From NCBI RefSeq assembly GCF_004786035.1, contig NZ_CP035088.1, positions 2,888,001 through 2,952,000 of the forward strand: 64,000 bases of DNA, given 5' to 3'. The notes beneath the pieces are model-generated. The model saw only the letters and a program-made list of their open reading frames with translations. It was not told the DNA's origin and did no database searches. Shown here piece after piece: positions 48,101-56,041 of this stretch (its first letter is position 1; every line of letters begins with the position of its first letter). Source of the stretch: Pseudomonas viciae. GTDB lineage: Bacteria > Pseudomonadota > Gammaproteobacteria > Pseudomonadales > Pseudomonadaceae. The translations under genes were made by a program, and so were the position numbers.

Positions 48101-50006
48101 TATCCAACCCTCCGCGTTCAGTCAGTAAAAAACAATTGGCGAGGGGCAGGGAAAGCGTTTCACCTTCTGCGGTGTACGCCAGTCGCAATGAATAGACATC
48201 CGGTCGAAAGCCCTTCACCCCTATGCGTTGCTTGCGCTGCGGGTATTCGGGGTCGAAGGCAAACACGCTGCTGATGAGGTCGTGCGCGGCAGGGGGCAGT
48301 GTGCCATTGAGTTCCCTGAGCTCGGCCTCTGCCCGGATCCCCAGGGAAAAAACATTGGTCAATTGAGGCAGCAGGCCCCTCAGTTCGTTGCGCAGCAAGA
48401 TTTCGTTGGACAGCGGCAGCTGTTTGAACAGGGTATTGAACGCGTCTTCGACACTGGCATAGCTCTTGACCTTGCGCTCCAAGGTGTCGGCCAAGTAGTT
48501 GGACGGTCGCATCTCTCCGTAAAAGGCCGGTTGCGTACCCCAGTGGCCAGCGGTTTTCTGCTTCAACAGGCTTTGGTTGATCAGGGCCCGGATGTCCAGG
48601 GCCTTGTCGATGAGCGTGTGGATGTCCACATCGCCCTGGCGGGACATCTCCAGTGCGTAATGAAGGTTCTCCAGTTGCTTGCCGATGATCGCGTTAGCCA
48701 ACGACTCGGAGACTGGCAGGTTCAGCGACTTGCCCGACACTTGTGGCTCGTCAAAGCGCAGGAACCGGTTGCGCTCCTCCAGGCTCAGAAGGCTATAGAG
48801 CTCTTCCTTGCGCACCGTACTGGTGGGGGTGCTGAGCAGCGCATCCTTGAAGCCCAGGTAGTTGGCCACTTTCTGCAGGCCATGGCTGGGGGTATAGAGG
48901 TAGTGGTGGCGGCCGCTGATCATCAAGGAACCTGCGAGCTCCACGTAGAGCGGCTCATATTCCCAAAGACGAACCGTTTCGATAAACAGCAGCGCCTCAT
49001 CCGCGCGCGACGGCCTGAACAGTCGAAGCAGTTCCCGGCTGTGTGCATCGGTCAGTTGCCTTTTCTCCCGCTGGATCAGGATCGTGGATTGCAGCGAATC
49101 CTTGATGACCTGGGCCAGGAAATCCCGGCGTGAAGTATGGAAGGGGCCCGTGGCGTCCCAATAGGTATTGATGCGGTGGCTGAGTTTGGGAATCAGGTTC
49201 CTGGCCGTGACCCTCAAGATGCTTTCCCACTGCCGGGTATTCTGGGGGGACGCGGTTATCCCAGGGTGAGTGAAGTCGACGTCATGCCCGCGAGGTCGTC
49301 CCTGATTGTGGAAGTAGAGCAGGACCGCGTCGCTCAGTGACAGGCTCCTGGTTACCTGGTTTGCCTGCGGATCACCCGTACTCAGTGTCACTCTGGCCTG
49401 TTTATGATCGAAGTTCGACAGCACCTCATTCAACACCTCGTCGAGCATTGAAGTCAGCGAGGGTAATTTGATCAGCTCATTCACCATTGCCAGGGCGTTG
49501 AGGTCTTGTGCGTGCTCAATGGATTCGACCTGGGTTTTGAACACGTCACCGTTGATGATCTGCCGGCTTTGGGTAAGGGTGGCTGCGCTGTTCAGTTCGG
49601 CGCGCTGGGCAATCGACAGGAGTTGAAACAGGTCGTCACGCTCTGTCGGGTGCGCCAGCATTTCGTCTATCCGCCTGGCGAGAGCGTCCGGGCTGTCGAA
49701 CTTTTTGATTCCACCCAGCGGCGTGTAAAGGAACGCAGGCTTGGGGGCTGACGCCTTGGTGCCTGACAAGGCGCTGAGGGTAAAGCAGCCTGCCAGCGGG
49801 ATGGGAGCCTTACCCTCGGCGTGCAACAGAATTGTTTCGGCGGACATCGCCGGTGTCTGCGCGACGCGTAGCATGTGGTTGGCCAGGGAAGTGTGGTGCA
49901 GCCAGTCGAGGTCGGCCTGGGTCAAGTCATTGGCGGCGGTCAACTCGTCCAGGCGCTTGGCGTCCAGCACTTGGGCAAAGAAAAGTGGCATGGTCTCAGT
50001 GGTCAT
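45186..50006 (-). CDS. Large toxin-like protein with C-terminal aspzincin-type metallopeptidase
   Basis: A 1606-residue protein without signal peptide, of the kind called dermonecrotic-toxin-domain proteins in Pseudomonas. An (L/Y)-(T/A)P-x-x-G-hydrophobic module appears four times, near residues 92, 367, 642 and 1004; the first three are about 275 residues apart, pointing to tandem repeats. A hydrophobic part follows near 1110-1200 (AGVKLVGRQLPGKLTFIETL, AGLHDFIAGAVEMASLG). The C terminus has IHEISHQLFDTIDIVY: HExxH at 1467-1471 and then T-x-D-x-x-Y with Asp1478, as in aspzincins of clan MA (M35, NleC type). I start at MTTETMPLF; nine earlier codons are possible. It has no adjacent immunity or secretion gene. 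Confidence 0.8.
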   Translation of the reverse strand: MTTETMPLFFAQVLDAKRLDELTAANDLTQADLDWLHHTSLANHMLRVAQTPAMSAETILLHAEGKAPIPLAGCFTLSALSGTKASAPKPAFLYTPLGGIKKFDSPDALARRIDEMLAHPTERDDLFQLLSIAQRAELNSAATLTQSRQIINGDVFKTQVESIEHAQDLNALAMVNELIKLPSLTSMLDEVLNEVLSNFDHKQARVTLSTGDPQANQVTRSLSLSDAVLLYFHNQGRPRGHDVDFTHPGITASPQNTRQWESILRVTARNLIPKLSHRINTYWDATGPFHTSRRDFLAQVIKDSLQSTILIQREKRQLTDAHSRELLRLFRPSRADEALLFIETVRLWEYEPLYVELAGSLMISGRHHYLYTPSHGLQKVANYLGFKDALLSTPTSTVRKEELYSLLSLEERNRFLRFDEPQVSGKSLNLPVSESLANAIIGKQLENLHYALEMSRQGDVDIHTLIDKALDIRALINQSLLKQKTAGHWGTQPAFYGEMRPSNYLADTLERKVKSYASVEDAFNTLFKQLPLSNEILLRNELRGLLPQLTNVFSLGIRAEAELRELNGTLPPAAHDLISSVFAFDPEYPQRKQRIGVKGFRPDVYSLRLAYTAEGETLSLPLANCFLLTERGGLDTPYSGLGILWTPADGLQVFSSVELATTQLNRHLLDGQKRFGWLANLTPAQRKPHGRYQLEAFELIEDNVLLNRMSSFIKHFEAEYGYLSTLKAGDWQLTGPALVKSREAIRQEGAPTNLKRAGRIAEAIRWQQKLPAWLGTASVEDQRLHIDLVEQYRNSVVDGKDYLDGVEPLHAYVSKKLKALLDARFADKSLDPATLLITPNLALAGPACTLTDFALNHIEVTQMTGFKVSSTSRQKLPDSLNEAAVRQMLLSLDIPSVYKKHVLDKLSGTAADVQQRKQRFRRQIPWQLLQQAHARHLQQHLSPTAFDLIRQVLDMPDAIARQAVEGASAWIRPLELIKTGGTAAVKALGLYLIGSSADAKAPHVLYAPYHAGQNFTEFKDEASVIAAFNAPGALQDLLIRRLPESQQATFKNLFAATAGALSEITLASNPIKTNLLDTLFDDNTTLLSDMLTTQTNKKRQFDWETVRHLFSAGVKLVGRQLPGKLTFIETLWESYQDFKASAESLQEHDWKAGLHDFIAGAVEMASLGSLNPDDTFGLLAPVGPGSQNGPVATPAHWKEIASTAPRRTNLQAFEATGISLQDLQRNAVEGTYKSIASGKLYAHVAGKVFQVAKTNQVWRVVHENGEGPILKKSPGGPQWTIDPQRHGIRYGKVMSTLANSYSDYKASLAMNIEARGMAEIRRKYPHRANAIVQALETARYYSFNALHNLALIKRRVPSGSRVDTFLKPFFGVKKVDVSLIQKIHTAISPICRALADPSWDSQNPKRVVIGSLSQADDNLVAFVLEPEATGTIYLTDLFFDMGMDWYKEAVPDSFNVDAHAQGATLIHEISHQLFDTIDIVYLEAAMPFLDLISQATHEGRRKYNALKNQQTSVLSLTTPRARLFTAWDIEDDAPRSLDLFGRYKDTVKEILKITGARTLDEARDAFLDPDLPDKRIDVILRNADSLTLLICELGRQLDPPSPTTSS

Positions 50007-50136
50007 CGTTGCTTCTCGATCAAGGCGCCGCATGGCGGCACATCGGTGGATGAAGCGGTCAGACTAGAGAGCGATGAATGAGCAAAGGTGGTACATAGTT
50101 ACCGCACGAAAGTCTTCAGACCTGTCAGGCTCTCTG

Positions 50137-50208
50137 TGTGGGAGCCGAGCTTGTTCGCGATGACCATATGACTGAGGGACCGCTATCGCGAGCACGCTTT
50201 GCTCCCAC
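50137..50208. repeat. REP pair, GTGGGAGC type
   Basis: TGTGGGAGCCGAGCTTGTTCGCG and the inverted CGCGAGCACGCTTTGCTCCCAC enclose about 25 bases between the toxin-like and dpkA genes. It is a diverged member of the doublets at 36944 and 40169. Confidence 0.7.
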
Positions 50209-50280
50209 GGCGAAGCAGTGTTTAATCACCGGGCTGGTCCTACGCTGTTGCTACCTCCAACAATCACTCTGGAGCTTCAG

Positions 50281-51309
50281 ATGTCTGCGCTATCCGATCG
50301 TGCTGGTTCCACCCTGTCCTTTGATGCGTTGGTGAGTTTGCTGGAGAAGATTTTCCTGCGCCATGGCACGTCGGCCGAAGTCGCCCGGACCCTGGCCGAA
50401 AACTGTGCCGGCGCCGAACGCGACGGTGCCCATAGCCATGGGGTGTTTCGCATTCCGGGCTATGTTTCGACACTGAACAGCGGTTGGGTCAACGGTAAGG
50501 CCGTGCCAGCGGTCGAAGACGTCGCATCGGGTTTTGTCGCGGTTGACGCCGCAAACGGGTTTGCCCAGCCAGCCCTGGCGGCAGCGCGCCCATTGCTGGT
50601 GGCTAAGGCCCGCAGCGCCGGGATTGCGGTCCTGGCGATTCGTAACTCCCATCACTTCGCCGCCCTGTGGCCGGATGTCGAGCCGTTTGCCTACGAAGGC
50701 CTGGTGGCGTTGAGCGTGGTCAACAGCATGACCTGCGTGGTGCCCCACGGCGCCGACCGTCCGCTGTTCGGCACCAATCCGATCGCCTTCGCCGCGCCCC
50801 GGGCCGACGGCGAGCCGATAGTCTTCGACCTGGCCACCAGCGCCATCGCCCATGGCGACGTGCAGATTGCCGCCCGCAAAGGCGAGCTGTTGCCGCCAGG
50901 CATGGGCGTGGACAGCCTCGGCCAACCGACCTGCGATCCGAAAGCGATTCTCGAAGGCGGGGCACTCCTGCCGTTTGGCGGACACAAGGGCTCGGCGTTG
51001 TCGATGATGGGCGAGTTGCTGGCGGCGGCCCTGACCGGGGGGAATTTTTCGTTCGAGTTCGACTGGAGCAATCATCCCGGCGCCAAGACGCCATGGACCG
51101 GCCAATTACTGATCGTCATCGACCCGAGCAAGGCCGCCGGCCAGAACTTCGCCGAGCGCAGCCAGGAGCTGGTCAGGCAAATGCATGCCGTGGGGCTACG
51201 GCGGCTGCCGGGGGATCGTCGGCATCGCGAGCGCAGCAAATCCAATGAGCGGGGGATTGTGTTGGAGGAGCAGACGTTGGCGCAGTTGCGCGAGTTGGCG
51301 GGGCAGTAA
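50281..51309 (+). CDS. dpkA: Delta-1-piperideine-2-carboxylate reductase DpkA
   Basis: A 342-residue member of the malate/L-lactate dehydrogenase-like (Ldh) family, close in sequence to P. putida DpkA, which reduces the cyclic imines piperideine-2-carboxylate and pyrroline-2-carboxylate with NADPH in D-lysine and D-proline/hydroxyproline catabolism. Recognised blocks are NCAGAERDGAHSHGVFRIPGYVSTL, VLAIRNSHHFAALWPDVEPFA (active His pair), ALSVVNSMTCVVPHGADRPLFGTNPIAFAAP and GALLPFGGHKGSALSMM. GGAG precedes the chosen ATG. It stands alone between REP elements. Confidence 0.88.
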   Translation: MSALSDRAGSTLSFDALVSLLEKIFLRHGTSAEVARTLAENCAGAERDGAHSHGVFRIPGYVSTLNSGWVNGKAVPAVEDVASGFVAVDAANGFAQPALAAARPLLVAKARSAGIAVLAIRNSHHFAALWPDVEPFAYEGLVALSVVNSMTCVVPHGADRPLFGTNPIAFAAPRADGEPIVFDLATSAIAHGDVQIAARKGELLPPGMGVDSLGQPTCDPKAILEGGALLPFGGHKGSALSMMGELLAAALTGGNFSFEFDWSNHPGAKTPWTGQLLIVIDPSKAAGQNFAERSQELVRQMHAVGLRRLPGDRRHRERSKSNERGIVLEEQTLAQLRELAGQ

Positions 51310-51322
51310 GCAATTGTATTTT

Positions 51323-51416
51323 TGTGGCGAGGGAGCGTGCTCCCGCTGCGCTGCGAAGCAGCCCTCGCTTTTTTGCGGTTGTTTCACAACCGAGCGGGAG
51401 CAAGCTCCCTCGCCAC
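51323..51416. repeat. REP pair, GAGGGAGC type (REPIN-like)
   Basis: TGTGGCGAGGGAGCGTGCTCCCGC at the left and the inverted GCGGGAGCAAGCTCCCTCGCCAC-type arm at the right form a doublet between the convergent dpkA and DUF883 genes. A run of six T (51369-51374) in the middle could help end transcription. Confidence 0.75.
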
Positions 51417-51441
51417 GGATAACCGTCCTTCTGGGTGCTGC

Positions 51442-51756
51442 TTAACGCCGTCCGAGCAACAAACCCACCACCAGCCCGAATCCGGCGGAAATCGCCACGG
51501 TTTGCCATGGATGACCGCCAATATAGACTTCCGTGGCATCGACCATCGGCCGGGTGCGCTCCCGGGCGCTGGTGACCGAATCCAGGGCCTGTTGCAGTTT
51601 CTGGGAGATCTGGCCCCGCAGGTCTTCGGCGTCCTCGCCGACCAGTGACGCGCTGCTCTTGAGCAGTTTTTCCGATTCCTCAATCAGTGCCTTCAGTTCG
51701 CTGAAGGCTTGATCCTTGATTTGCTCTCCGTTTTGCACGGTGGTTTTACGAGCCAT
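51442..51756 (-). CDS. DUF883 family protein (ElaB/YqjD-like)
   Basis: A 104-residue protein of the ElaB/YqjD family. The first 75 residues form amphipathic helix (FSELKALIEESEKLLKSSASLVGEDAEDLRGQISQKLQQAL) and the C terminus is a glycine-rich membrane anchor, VAISAGFGLVVGLLLGRR, with the family's ending. E. coli homologues bind ribosomes at the inner membrane in stationary phase. AAGGAG lies close upstream. A similar stress or stationary-phase role is likely. Confidence 0.88.
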   Translation of the reverse strand: MARKTTVQNGEQIKDQAFSELKALIEESEKLLKSSASLVGEDAEDLRGQISQKLQQALDSVTSARERTRPMVDATEVYIGGHPWQTVAISAGFGLVVGLLLGRR

Positions 51757-51916
51757 TGAGGTACTCCTTGGTGATGATGGCAGTGAACAATGGAGTGTTG
51801 CGTTCGGGCAAAAGTTGCAGGGCGTGACGCTGGCAGCATACCCCTGAACAAATCGTGGTTAAGACGTTTCTCTGCAAGGTGTAAGATGGCGCCTATTTAC
51901 GCAACAGGTAATTCCC

Positions 51917-52171
51917 ATGAGTTTCAATCTGGCTGACAAGCCCCTGGCCGAGCGTGCGGCGCTGGAAGACGAAAAATCCCGACTCTTTGAGCTGTGGCAA
52001 AACAATTTGGGCAAGGCCAAGGGCGACGCTGCCCGGCTGTTTGGCGAGCGCTCCAAGCGCAAGGGCAAGTGGTCTGAGTGGGTGCGCTCGGAACTGGACG
52101 GCATGTCGCCGCCGGAATACGCCAACATGGTGCGCAGTGAAGTCAATCGCCTGATGGCCGCCAACAAGTAA
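51917..52171 (+). CDS. Small conserved charged protein
   Basis: An 84-residue soluble protein rich in Lys, Arg and Glu (LADKPLAERAALEDEKSRLFELWQ, LFGERSKRKGKWSEWVRSELDGMSPPEYANMVRSEVNRLMAANK). It is predicted mostly helical. I do not recognise a named domain. It converges with a LysR gene three bases away. Codon use fits the neighbours and a weak CAGG precedes the ATG, so it is probably real. Confidence 0.7.
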   Translation: MSFNLADKPLAERAALEDEKSRLFELWQNNLGKAKGDAARLFGERSKRKGKWSEWVRSELDGMSPPEYANMVRSEVNRLMAANK

Positions 52172-52174
52172 ACC

Positions 52175-53074
52175 CTACGTGAAGGTTGCGACAATCGCCT
52201 CGCGAACCTTGACCATCGCGGGATCCATTTGCGTGGGGGTTCGCCAGCCCAGTTCGATCGGGTAGTGCGGCAAGGCGAGGGGGCAGGGCAGCACTTCCAG
52301 GCCGCTGAGGGATGCGATGGCCCGGGCGGCATGGGCCGGAATGGTCGCCACCGCCTGGCTGCCCTTGAGCAGGAATGGCAGCGCGGCAAAGTGGGTGGTC
52401 GAGGCGCACACCCGCCGGCTCAGACCGAGCCCGGCCAGCCCTTCGTCGGTGATGCCGATAAAACCACCCGACGACACCAGCACATGTTCACGGGCCACGA
52501 ACGCTTCCAGGGAGAGGGTGTGCTGGCCCTCCGTCAGGCTGGCCGGGTCCACCAGGCAGGCGTAGTCGCCTTCGCCCAATACCTGGCGGCTGAGCAAGCG
52601 CTGGGCGAAACCTCCCGCCGTGATCGCCAGGTCGAGGTTGCGCTCCATCAGGGCCTGGCCGACGATCTGGCTGTGGGTCTGGCGAAAAATCAAGCGTAAC
52701 CCCGGCGCACGTTGTGCCACTTCCTCAATCAGACGTCGCCCGTGGGCAATTTCGAAATCGTCGGACAGCCCGACGATGACCGAGCGGCCTTGGTAATGGC
52801 TGACATGGGGATCGACCATTGCCAGGCTCTGGCGGCATTTGTCCAGTGCTTCGCTGATCACCGGCTTCAACTGATTGGCCCGCAGTGTCGGTGCCAGGCC
52901 GCGCCCGGTGCGCACGAATAATTGATCACCATACAGGTTTCGAAGCCTGCGCAGGGCTGCGCTGATGGCCGACTGGGTTACGCCCAGGCGCAACGCGGCG
53001 CGGCTGGCGCTGGATTCGTCATGCAGGGCTTCGAAGGTCTTGAGCAGATTGAGGTCGACATTGGCGATATTCAT
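52175..53074 (-). CDS. LysR family transcriptional regulator
   Basis: A 299-residue LysR regulator. I take the start at [19 protein letters not shown], the usual beginning of this subgroup; two upstream Met codons are possible and none has a clear ribosome site. The helix-turn-helix [27 protein letters not shown] is in residues 23-49 and the effector domain follows ([23 protein letters not shown]). It is divergent from the nitrilase gene across 94 bases and probably controls it. Confidence 0.9.
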   Translation of the reverse strand: MNIANVDLNLLKTFEALHDESSASRAALRLGVTQSAISAALRRLRNLYGDQLFVRTGRGLAPTLRANQLKPVISEALDKCRQSLAMVDPHVSHYQGRSVIVGLSDDFEIAHGRRLIEEVAQRAPGLRLIFRQTHSQIVGQALMERNLDLAITAGGFAQRLLSRQVLGEGDYACLVDPASLTEGQHTLSLEAFVAREHVLVSSGGFIGITDEGLAGLGLSRRVCASTTHFAALPFLLKGSQAVATIPAHAARAIASLSGLEVLPCPLALPHYPIELGWRTPTQMDPAMVKVREAIVATFT

Positions 53075-53168
53075 AAGGCTCATATCATTTAGCAGCATTC
53101 GGGGCTTTGTTCATGATCGGCTGACACCTGAGAATCAGCAACACCTGATGACCACGGAGTTGAAAGCC

Positions 53169-54092
53169 ATGCCCAAATCCATTGTCGCTGCCCTGCAGAT
53201 CGGTTCGTTGCCCGGCGGCAAGGACGAGACCCTGGCGCAGATCCTTTCCTATGAAGACGCCATCCGCCAGGCCGGCGCCCGTTTGGTGGTAATGCCCGAA
53301 GCCTTACTGGGGGGCTATCCCAAGGGCGAGGGGTTCGGGACTCAACTGGGTTACCGACTGCCCGAGGGGCGCGAGACGTTTGCCCGTTATTTTGCCAATG
53401 CCATTGACGTGCCTGGCGCCGAAACCGAGGCGCTGGCCGGACTTTCGGCCCGGACCGGGGCCAGCCTGGTGCTCGGCGTCATCGAGCGTGCCGGCAGCAC
53501 CTTGTACTGCACGGCGCTGTACTTCGAGCCCGAGGCCGGCTTGGTGGCCAAGCACCGCAAGCTGATGCCCACCGGCACCGAGCGGCTGATCTGGGGCAAG
53601 GGCGACGGTTCGACCTTGCCGGTGATCGACAGCCAGGTCGGTCGTTTGGGCGCTGCAGTGTGTTGGGAAAACATGATGCCGTTGTTGCGCACCGCGATGT
53701 ACGCCAAAGGCGTTGAGGTCTGGTGTGCGCCGACGGTGGATGAGCGAGAGATGTGGCAGGTGACCATGCGCCACATCGCCCACGAAGGCCGTTGCTTTGT
53801 GGTCAGTGCCTGCCAGGTCCAGGCCTCGCCACAGGCATTGGGCATCGACGTCGCCCATTGGCCGGCCGAGCGACCGTTGATTGCCGGTGGTAGCGTGATT
53901 ATCGGGCCCATGGGCGACGTATTGGCTGGGCCACTGAAAGACACGGCCGGGTTGCTCACCGCTGAAATCGATACCGATGAACTGGTGCGGGCGCGCTACG
54001 ACTATGACGTGGTCGGGCATTACGCCAGGCCGGATGTGTTCGAACTGGTGGTGGACGAGCGGGCCAAGCCCGGCGTGCGGTTTACCGCCTGA
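53169..54092 (+). CDS. Nitrilase
   Basis: A 307-residue carbon-nitrogen hydrolase of the nitrilase branch that converts nitriles to acids and ammonia. The catalytic triad is visible: Glu44 in [12 protein letters not shown], Lys131 in [13 protein letters not shown] and Cys165 in AVCWENMMP; the CWEN motif and GTERLIWG are typical of true nitrilases. The ATG at [10 protein letters not shown] has GGAG nine bases upstream; another ATG seven codons earlier is less supported. The divergent LysR is its likely regulator. The substrate may be an aryl or aliphatic nitrile, possibly of plant origin. Confidence 0.9.
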   Translation: MPKSIVAALQIGSLPGGKDETLAQILSYEDAIRQAGARLVVMPEALLGGYPKGEGFGTQLGYRLPEGRETFARYFANAIDVPGAETEALAGLSARTGASLVLGVIERAGSTLYCTALYFEPEAGLVAKHRKLMPTGTERLIWGKGDGSTLPVIDSQVGRLGAAVCWENMMPLLRTAMYAKGVEVWCAPTVDEREMWQVTMRHIAHEGRCFVVSACQVQASPQALGIDVAHWPAERPLIAGGSVIIGPMGDVLAGPLKDTAGLLTAEIDTDELVRARYDYDVVGHYARPDVFELVVDERAKPGVRFTA

Positions 54093-54563
54093 TCACCAGG
54101 TGGCCGCGGAGCCCGGTAAGTCGAGGGTGCCGCGGTCGACGAAGCGCGTGGTGCCGAACACGCCGCCGGCGAGTTTGCCCTTGAGCACATAGGGCAGGTT
54201 ATTCAGGCTTTGGGTCTGGCTCAGGCCCAAGGTCTGACGCAGCACGGAAAACGCCGAAATGCTCACCGGCACGCTCAGCACCGCTTCGGAAAAGCGTGGA
54301 ATGGAACCGGCCTGGTCACTGACGCCCGATGCCAGCGTACGACCGTTGACCTCCAGGTCCAGGGCCACGCCGTTGTAGTCGATCGCGGTTTCGTTGGGGT
54401 TCTGCAAGCGCAGCTTCACGGCAAAGCGCATCTCCAGCTCCTGGCTGGGCAGTGGTTCGATGCCGACCACGTTGATATTCAACGGATCCCGGTGCGGGAA
54501 AAGGGCGCAGGCGCTCAGGCTGAGCAGTATCAGGAAAAGGGATAAGCCGAGGATTCTGCGCAT
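54093..54563 (-). CDS. LEA type 2 family lipoprotein
   Basis: A 156-residue lipoprotein. MRRILGLSLFLILLSLSACALF carries the lipobox LSAC (Cys19). The remainder (INVVGIEPLPSQELEMRFAVKLRLQNPNETAIDYNGVALDLEVNGRTLASG) fits the LEA-2/WHy domain, a beta-sandwich found in stress proteins. Its stop abuts that of the nitrilase gene. GAGAG is close upstream of the ATG. It is probably an outer-membrane protein of unknown role. Confidence 0.85.
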   Translation of the reverse strand: MRRILGLSLFLILLSLSACALFPHRDPLNINVVGIEPLPSQELEMRFAVKLRLQNPNETAIDYNGVALDLEVNGRTLASGVSDQAGSIPRFSEAVLSVPVSISAFSVLRQTLGLSQTQSLNNLPYVLKGKLAGGVFGTTRFVDRGTLDLPGSAATW

Positions 54564-54648
54564 GGATAAACTCTCAAGAGATGGAGAAAAACTCGGAAAA
54601 CTGCGGGGTACGATAACCCACCGCGTTCTCAAGGCAACCGTAAACCCC

Positions 54649-54678
54649 TGTGGCGTGGGAGCAAGCTCCCTCGCCACA
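54649..54678. repeat. REP palindrome, GAGGGAGC type (one arm altered)
   Basis: TGTGGCGTGGGAGC and GCTCCCTCGCCACA form a palindrome with one mismatch, where the left arm looks like a hybrid of the two REP types. It is upstream of the LEA-type lipoprotein gene. Confidence 0.75.
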
Positions 54679-54783
54679 AAAGCGGGCTACACCCAGGTTA
54701 CGCCCTTGAGCACATGGCTCCTGACAGTTTCTGACAGCGGCCTCTGCTAATCTGCGTCAACTTTTTCCTTCCGGATCGCCATC

Positions 54784-55500
54784 GTGTCGCGTACCACTCG
54801 GCTGCTCACTTTGCTGCAAGTCTTGCGGGGCAAGCGCTGCCCGGTCACCGCCGCGACATTGGCGGCCGAGCTGAAGGTGTCCGAGCGCACCTTGTACCGC
54901 GACATCGCCGAACTCACCGCCCTCGGTGCGCCGATCCAGGGTGAGGCGGGCATCGGCTATGTGTTGCGCAGTGGCCTGTTCCTGCCGCCGTTGATGTTCA
55001 CTGCCGACGAAATCGAGGCCATTGTATTGGGCTTGCGCTACGTCGATCAGCGTGGCGACGATGTGTTGGGCAAGGCCGCCGCCGATGCGCTGGCCAAAGT
55101 CGCGGCGGTGCTGGCCCCTGACGTGCGGGACGCCTTGCGCAACCCGACGGTGCTGCCCGGTCCGCCTGGCTATGGCTATCCGCAGAATACGGTGGAGCTG
55201 AATGTCTATCGCCAAGCCATTCGCACGCAAGCCAAGTTGCAGATCGATTACGCCGACGTGAATAAAACTCCGAGCCAGCGCTTGATCTGGCCACTGGCCC
55301 TGGGCTTTTTCAATGAGGCGCGGGTGGTGGTGGCCTGGTGTGAATTGCGCGGTGCCTATCGGACCTTTCGCACCGACCGGATTGCCTCTGCCAGCGAGCA
55401 GGAGGAGCGGTATCCCGGCCGGCGCAGTGACTGGTTGCGTGCCTGGTTCAAGTTGATGGAACTGGATGAAACCGGGCGCTTCACTCCTGACAAAAACTGA
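54784..55500 (+). CDS. YafY-type WYL-domain transcriptional regulator
   Basis: A 238-residue regulator started at a GTG. An N-terminal winged helix (RLLTLLQVLRGKRCPVTAATLAAELKVSERTLYRDIAEL) precedes GEAGIGYVLRSGLFLPPLMFTADEIEAIVLGLRYV and a WYL-type ligand-binding region (LQIDYADVNKTPSQRLIWPLALGFFNEARVVVAWCELRGAYRTFRTDRI). It is followed 51 bases later by an NTF2-like gene that it probably regulates or accompanies. The ligand is unknown. Confidence 0.88.
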   Translation: MSRTTRLLTLLQVLRGKRCPVTAATLAAELKVSERTLYRDIAELTALGAPIQGEAGIGYVLRSGLFLPPLMFTADEIEAIVLGLRYVDQRGDDVLGKAAADALAKVAAVLAPDVRDALRNPTVLPGPPGYGYPQNTVELNVYRQAIRTQAKLQIDYADVNKTPSQRLIWPLALGFFNEARVVVAWCELRGAYRTFRTDRIASASEQEERYPGRRSDWLRAWFKLMELDETGRFTPDKN

Positions 55501-55551
55501 CACAAGGCTGTTCTAGCATGGAGCCAGATCGATAAAACAAGGAGCCCCACC

Positions 55552-55893
55552 ATGTCCAATCCCGTCTCTTCCCTGGCCCCGGCCATCGCCGGCTACATTG
55601 CGGCCGCCAATGCCCGTGACAGTTCGGCGGTGACGCGTTTCTTCGCCGAGGATGCCAACGTATTCGATGAAGGCCAGCACCGTGTTGGCGCCCAGGCCAT
55701 CGCCCAATGGATGGAAGACACTGCCCAGCGCTTCCAGCCCAGGGTGCAAGTGCTCAATGTGCAGCAGCGCACCGGCAAAGTGCTGGTGCATAACCTGATC
55801 TCGGGCACCTTTCCCGGCAGCCCGCTGGAGTTGCGCTATACCTTCCGGCTTGATGAGCAGGGCAAGATCAGTCGGTTGGATATCTCGGTTTAG
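55552..55893 (+). CDS. NTF2-like (SnoaL) protein
   Basis: A 113-residue cone-fold protein with AIAGYIAAANARDSSAVTRFFAEDANVFDEGQHRVGAQAIAQWMED and FPGSPLELRYTFRLDEQGKISRLDI, the normal NTF2/SnoaL pattern. AAGGAG lies seven bases before the ATG. It follows the WYL regulator gene on the same strand and is closed by a REP palindrome. The reaction, if any, is unknown. Confidence 0.85.
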   Translation: MSNPVSSLAPAIAGYIAAANARDSSAVTRFFAEDANVFDEGQHRVGAQAIAQWMEDTAQRFQPRVQVLNVQQRTGKVLVHNLISGTFPGSPLELRYTFRLDEQGKISRLDISV

Positions 55894-55922
55894 TGTTCTG
55901 CACTTTGTCAGGTGAGCACTGT

Positions 55923-55952
55923 TGTGGCGAGGGAGCAAGCTCCCTCGCCACA
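55923..55952. repeat. REP palindrome, GAGGGAGC type
   Basis: A perfect palindrome TGTGGCGAGGGAGCA and its inverse between the NTF2-like and zapE genes. It is the clearest example of this REP type in the window. Confidence 0.85.
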
Positions 55953-56041
55953 GGGTTTTGTATTGTTTCATGGAGCCGGCGTGATCGCTGATCCTGCCAA
56001 CATGGCATACTCCCCACCTTCATTTCCCGGACCTGGGCCGT

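Noticed and set aside
51323..51416. Possible terminator or CRISPR-like repeats between dpkA and DUF883
   Set aside because: The repeats match the REP families elsewhere in the window. There is no array of equal spacers and no cas gene; a termination role is secondary.
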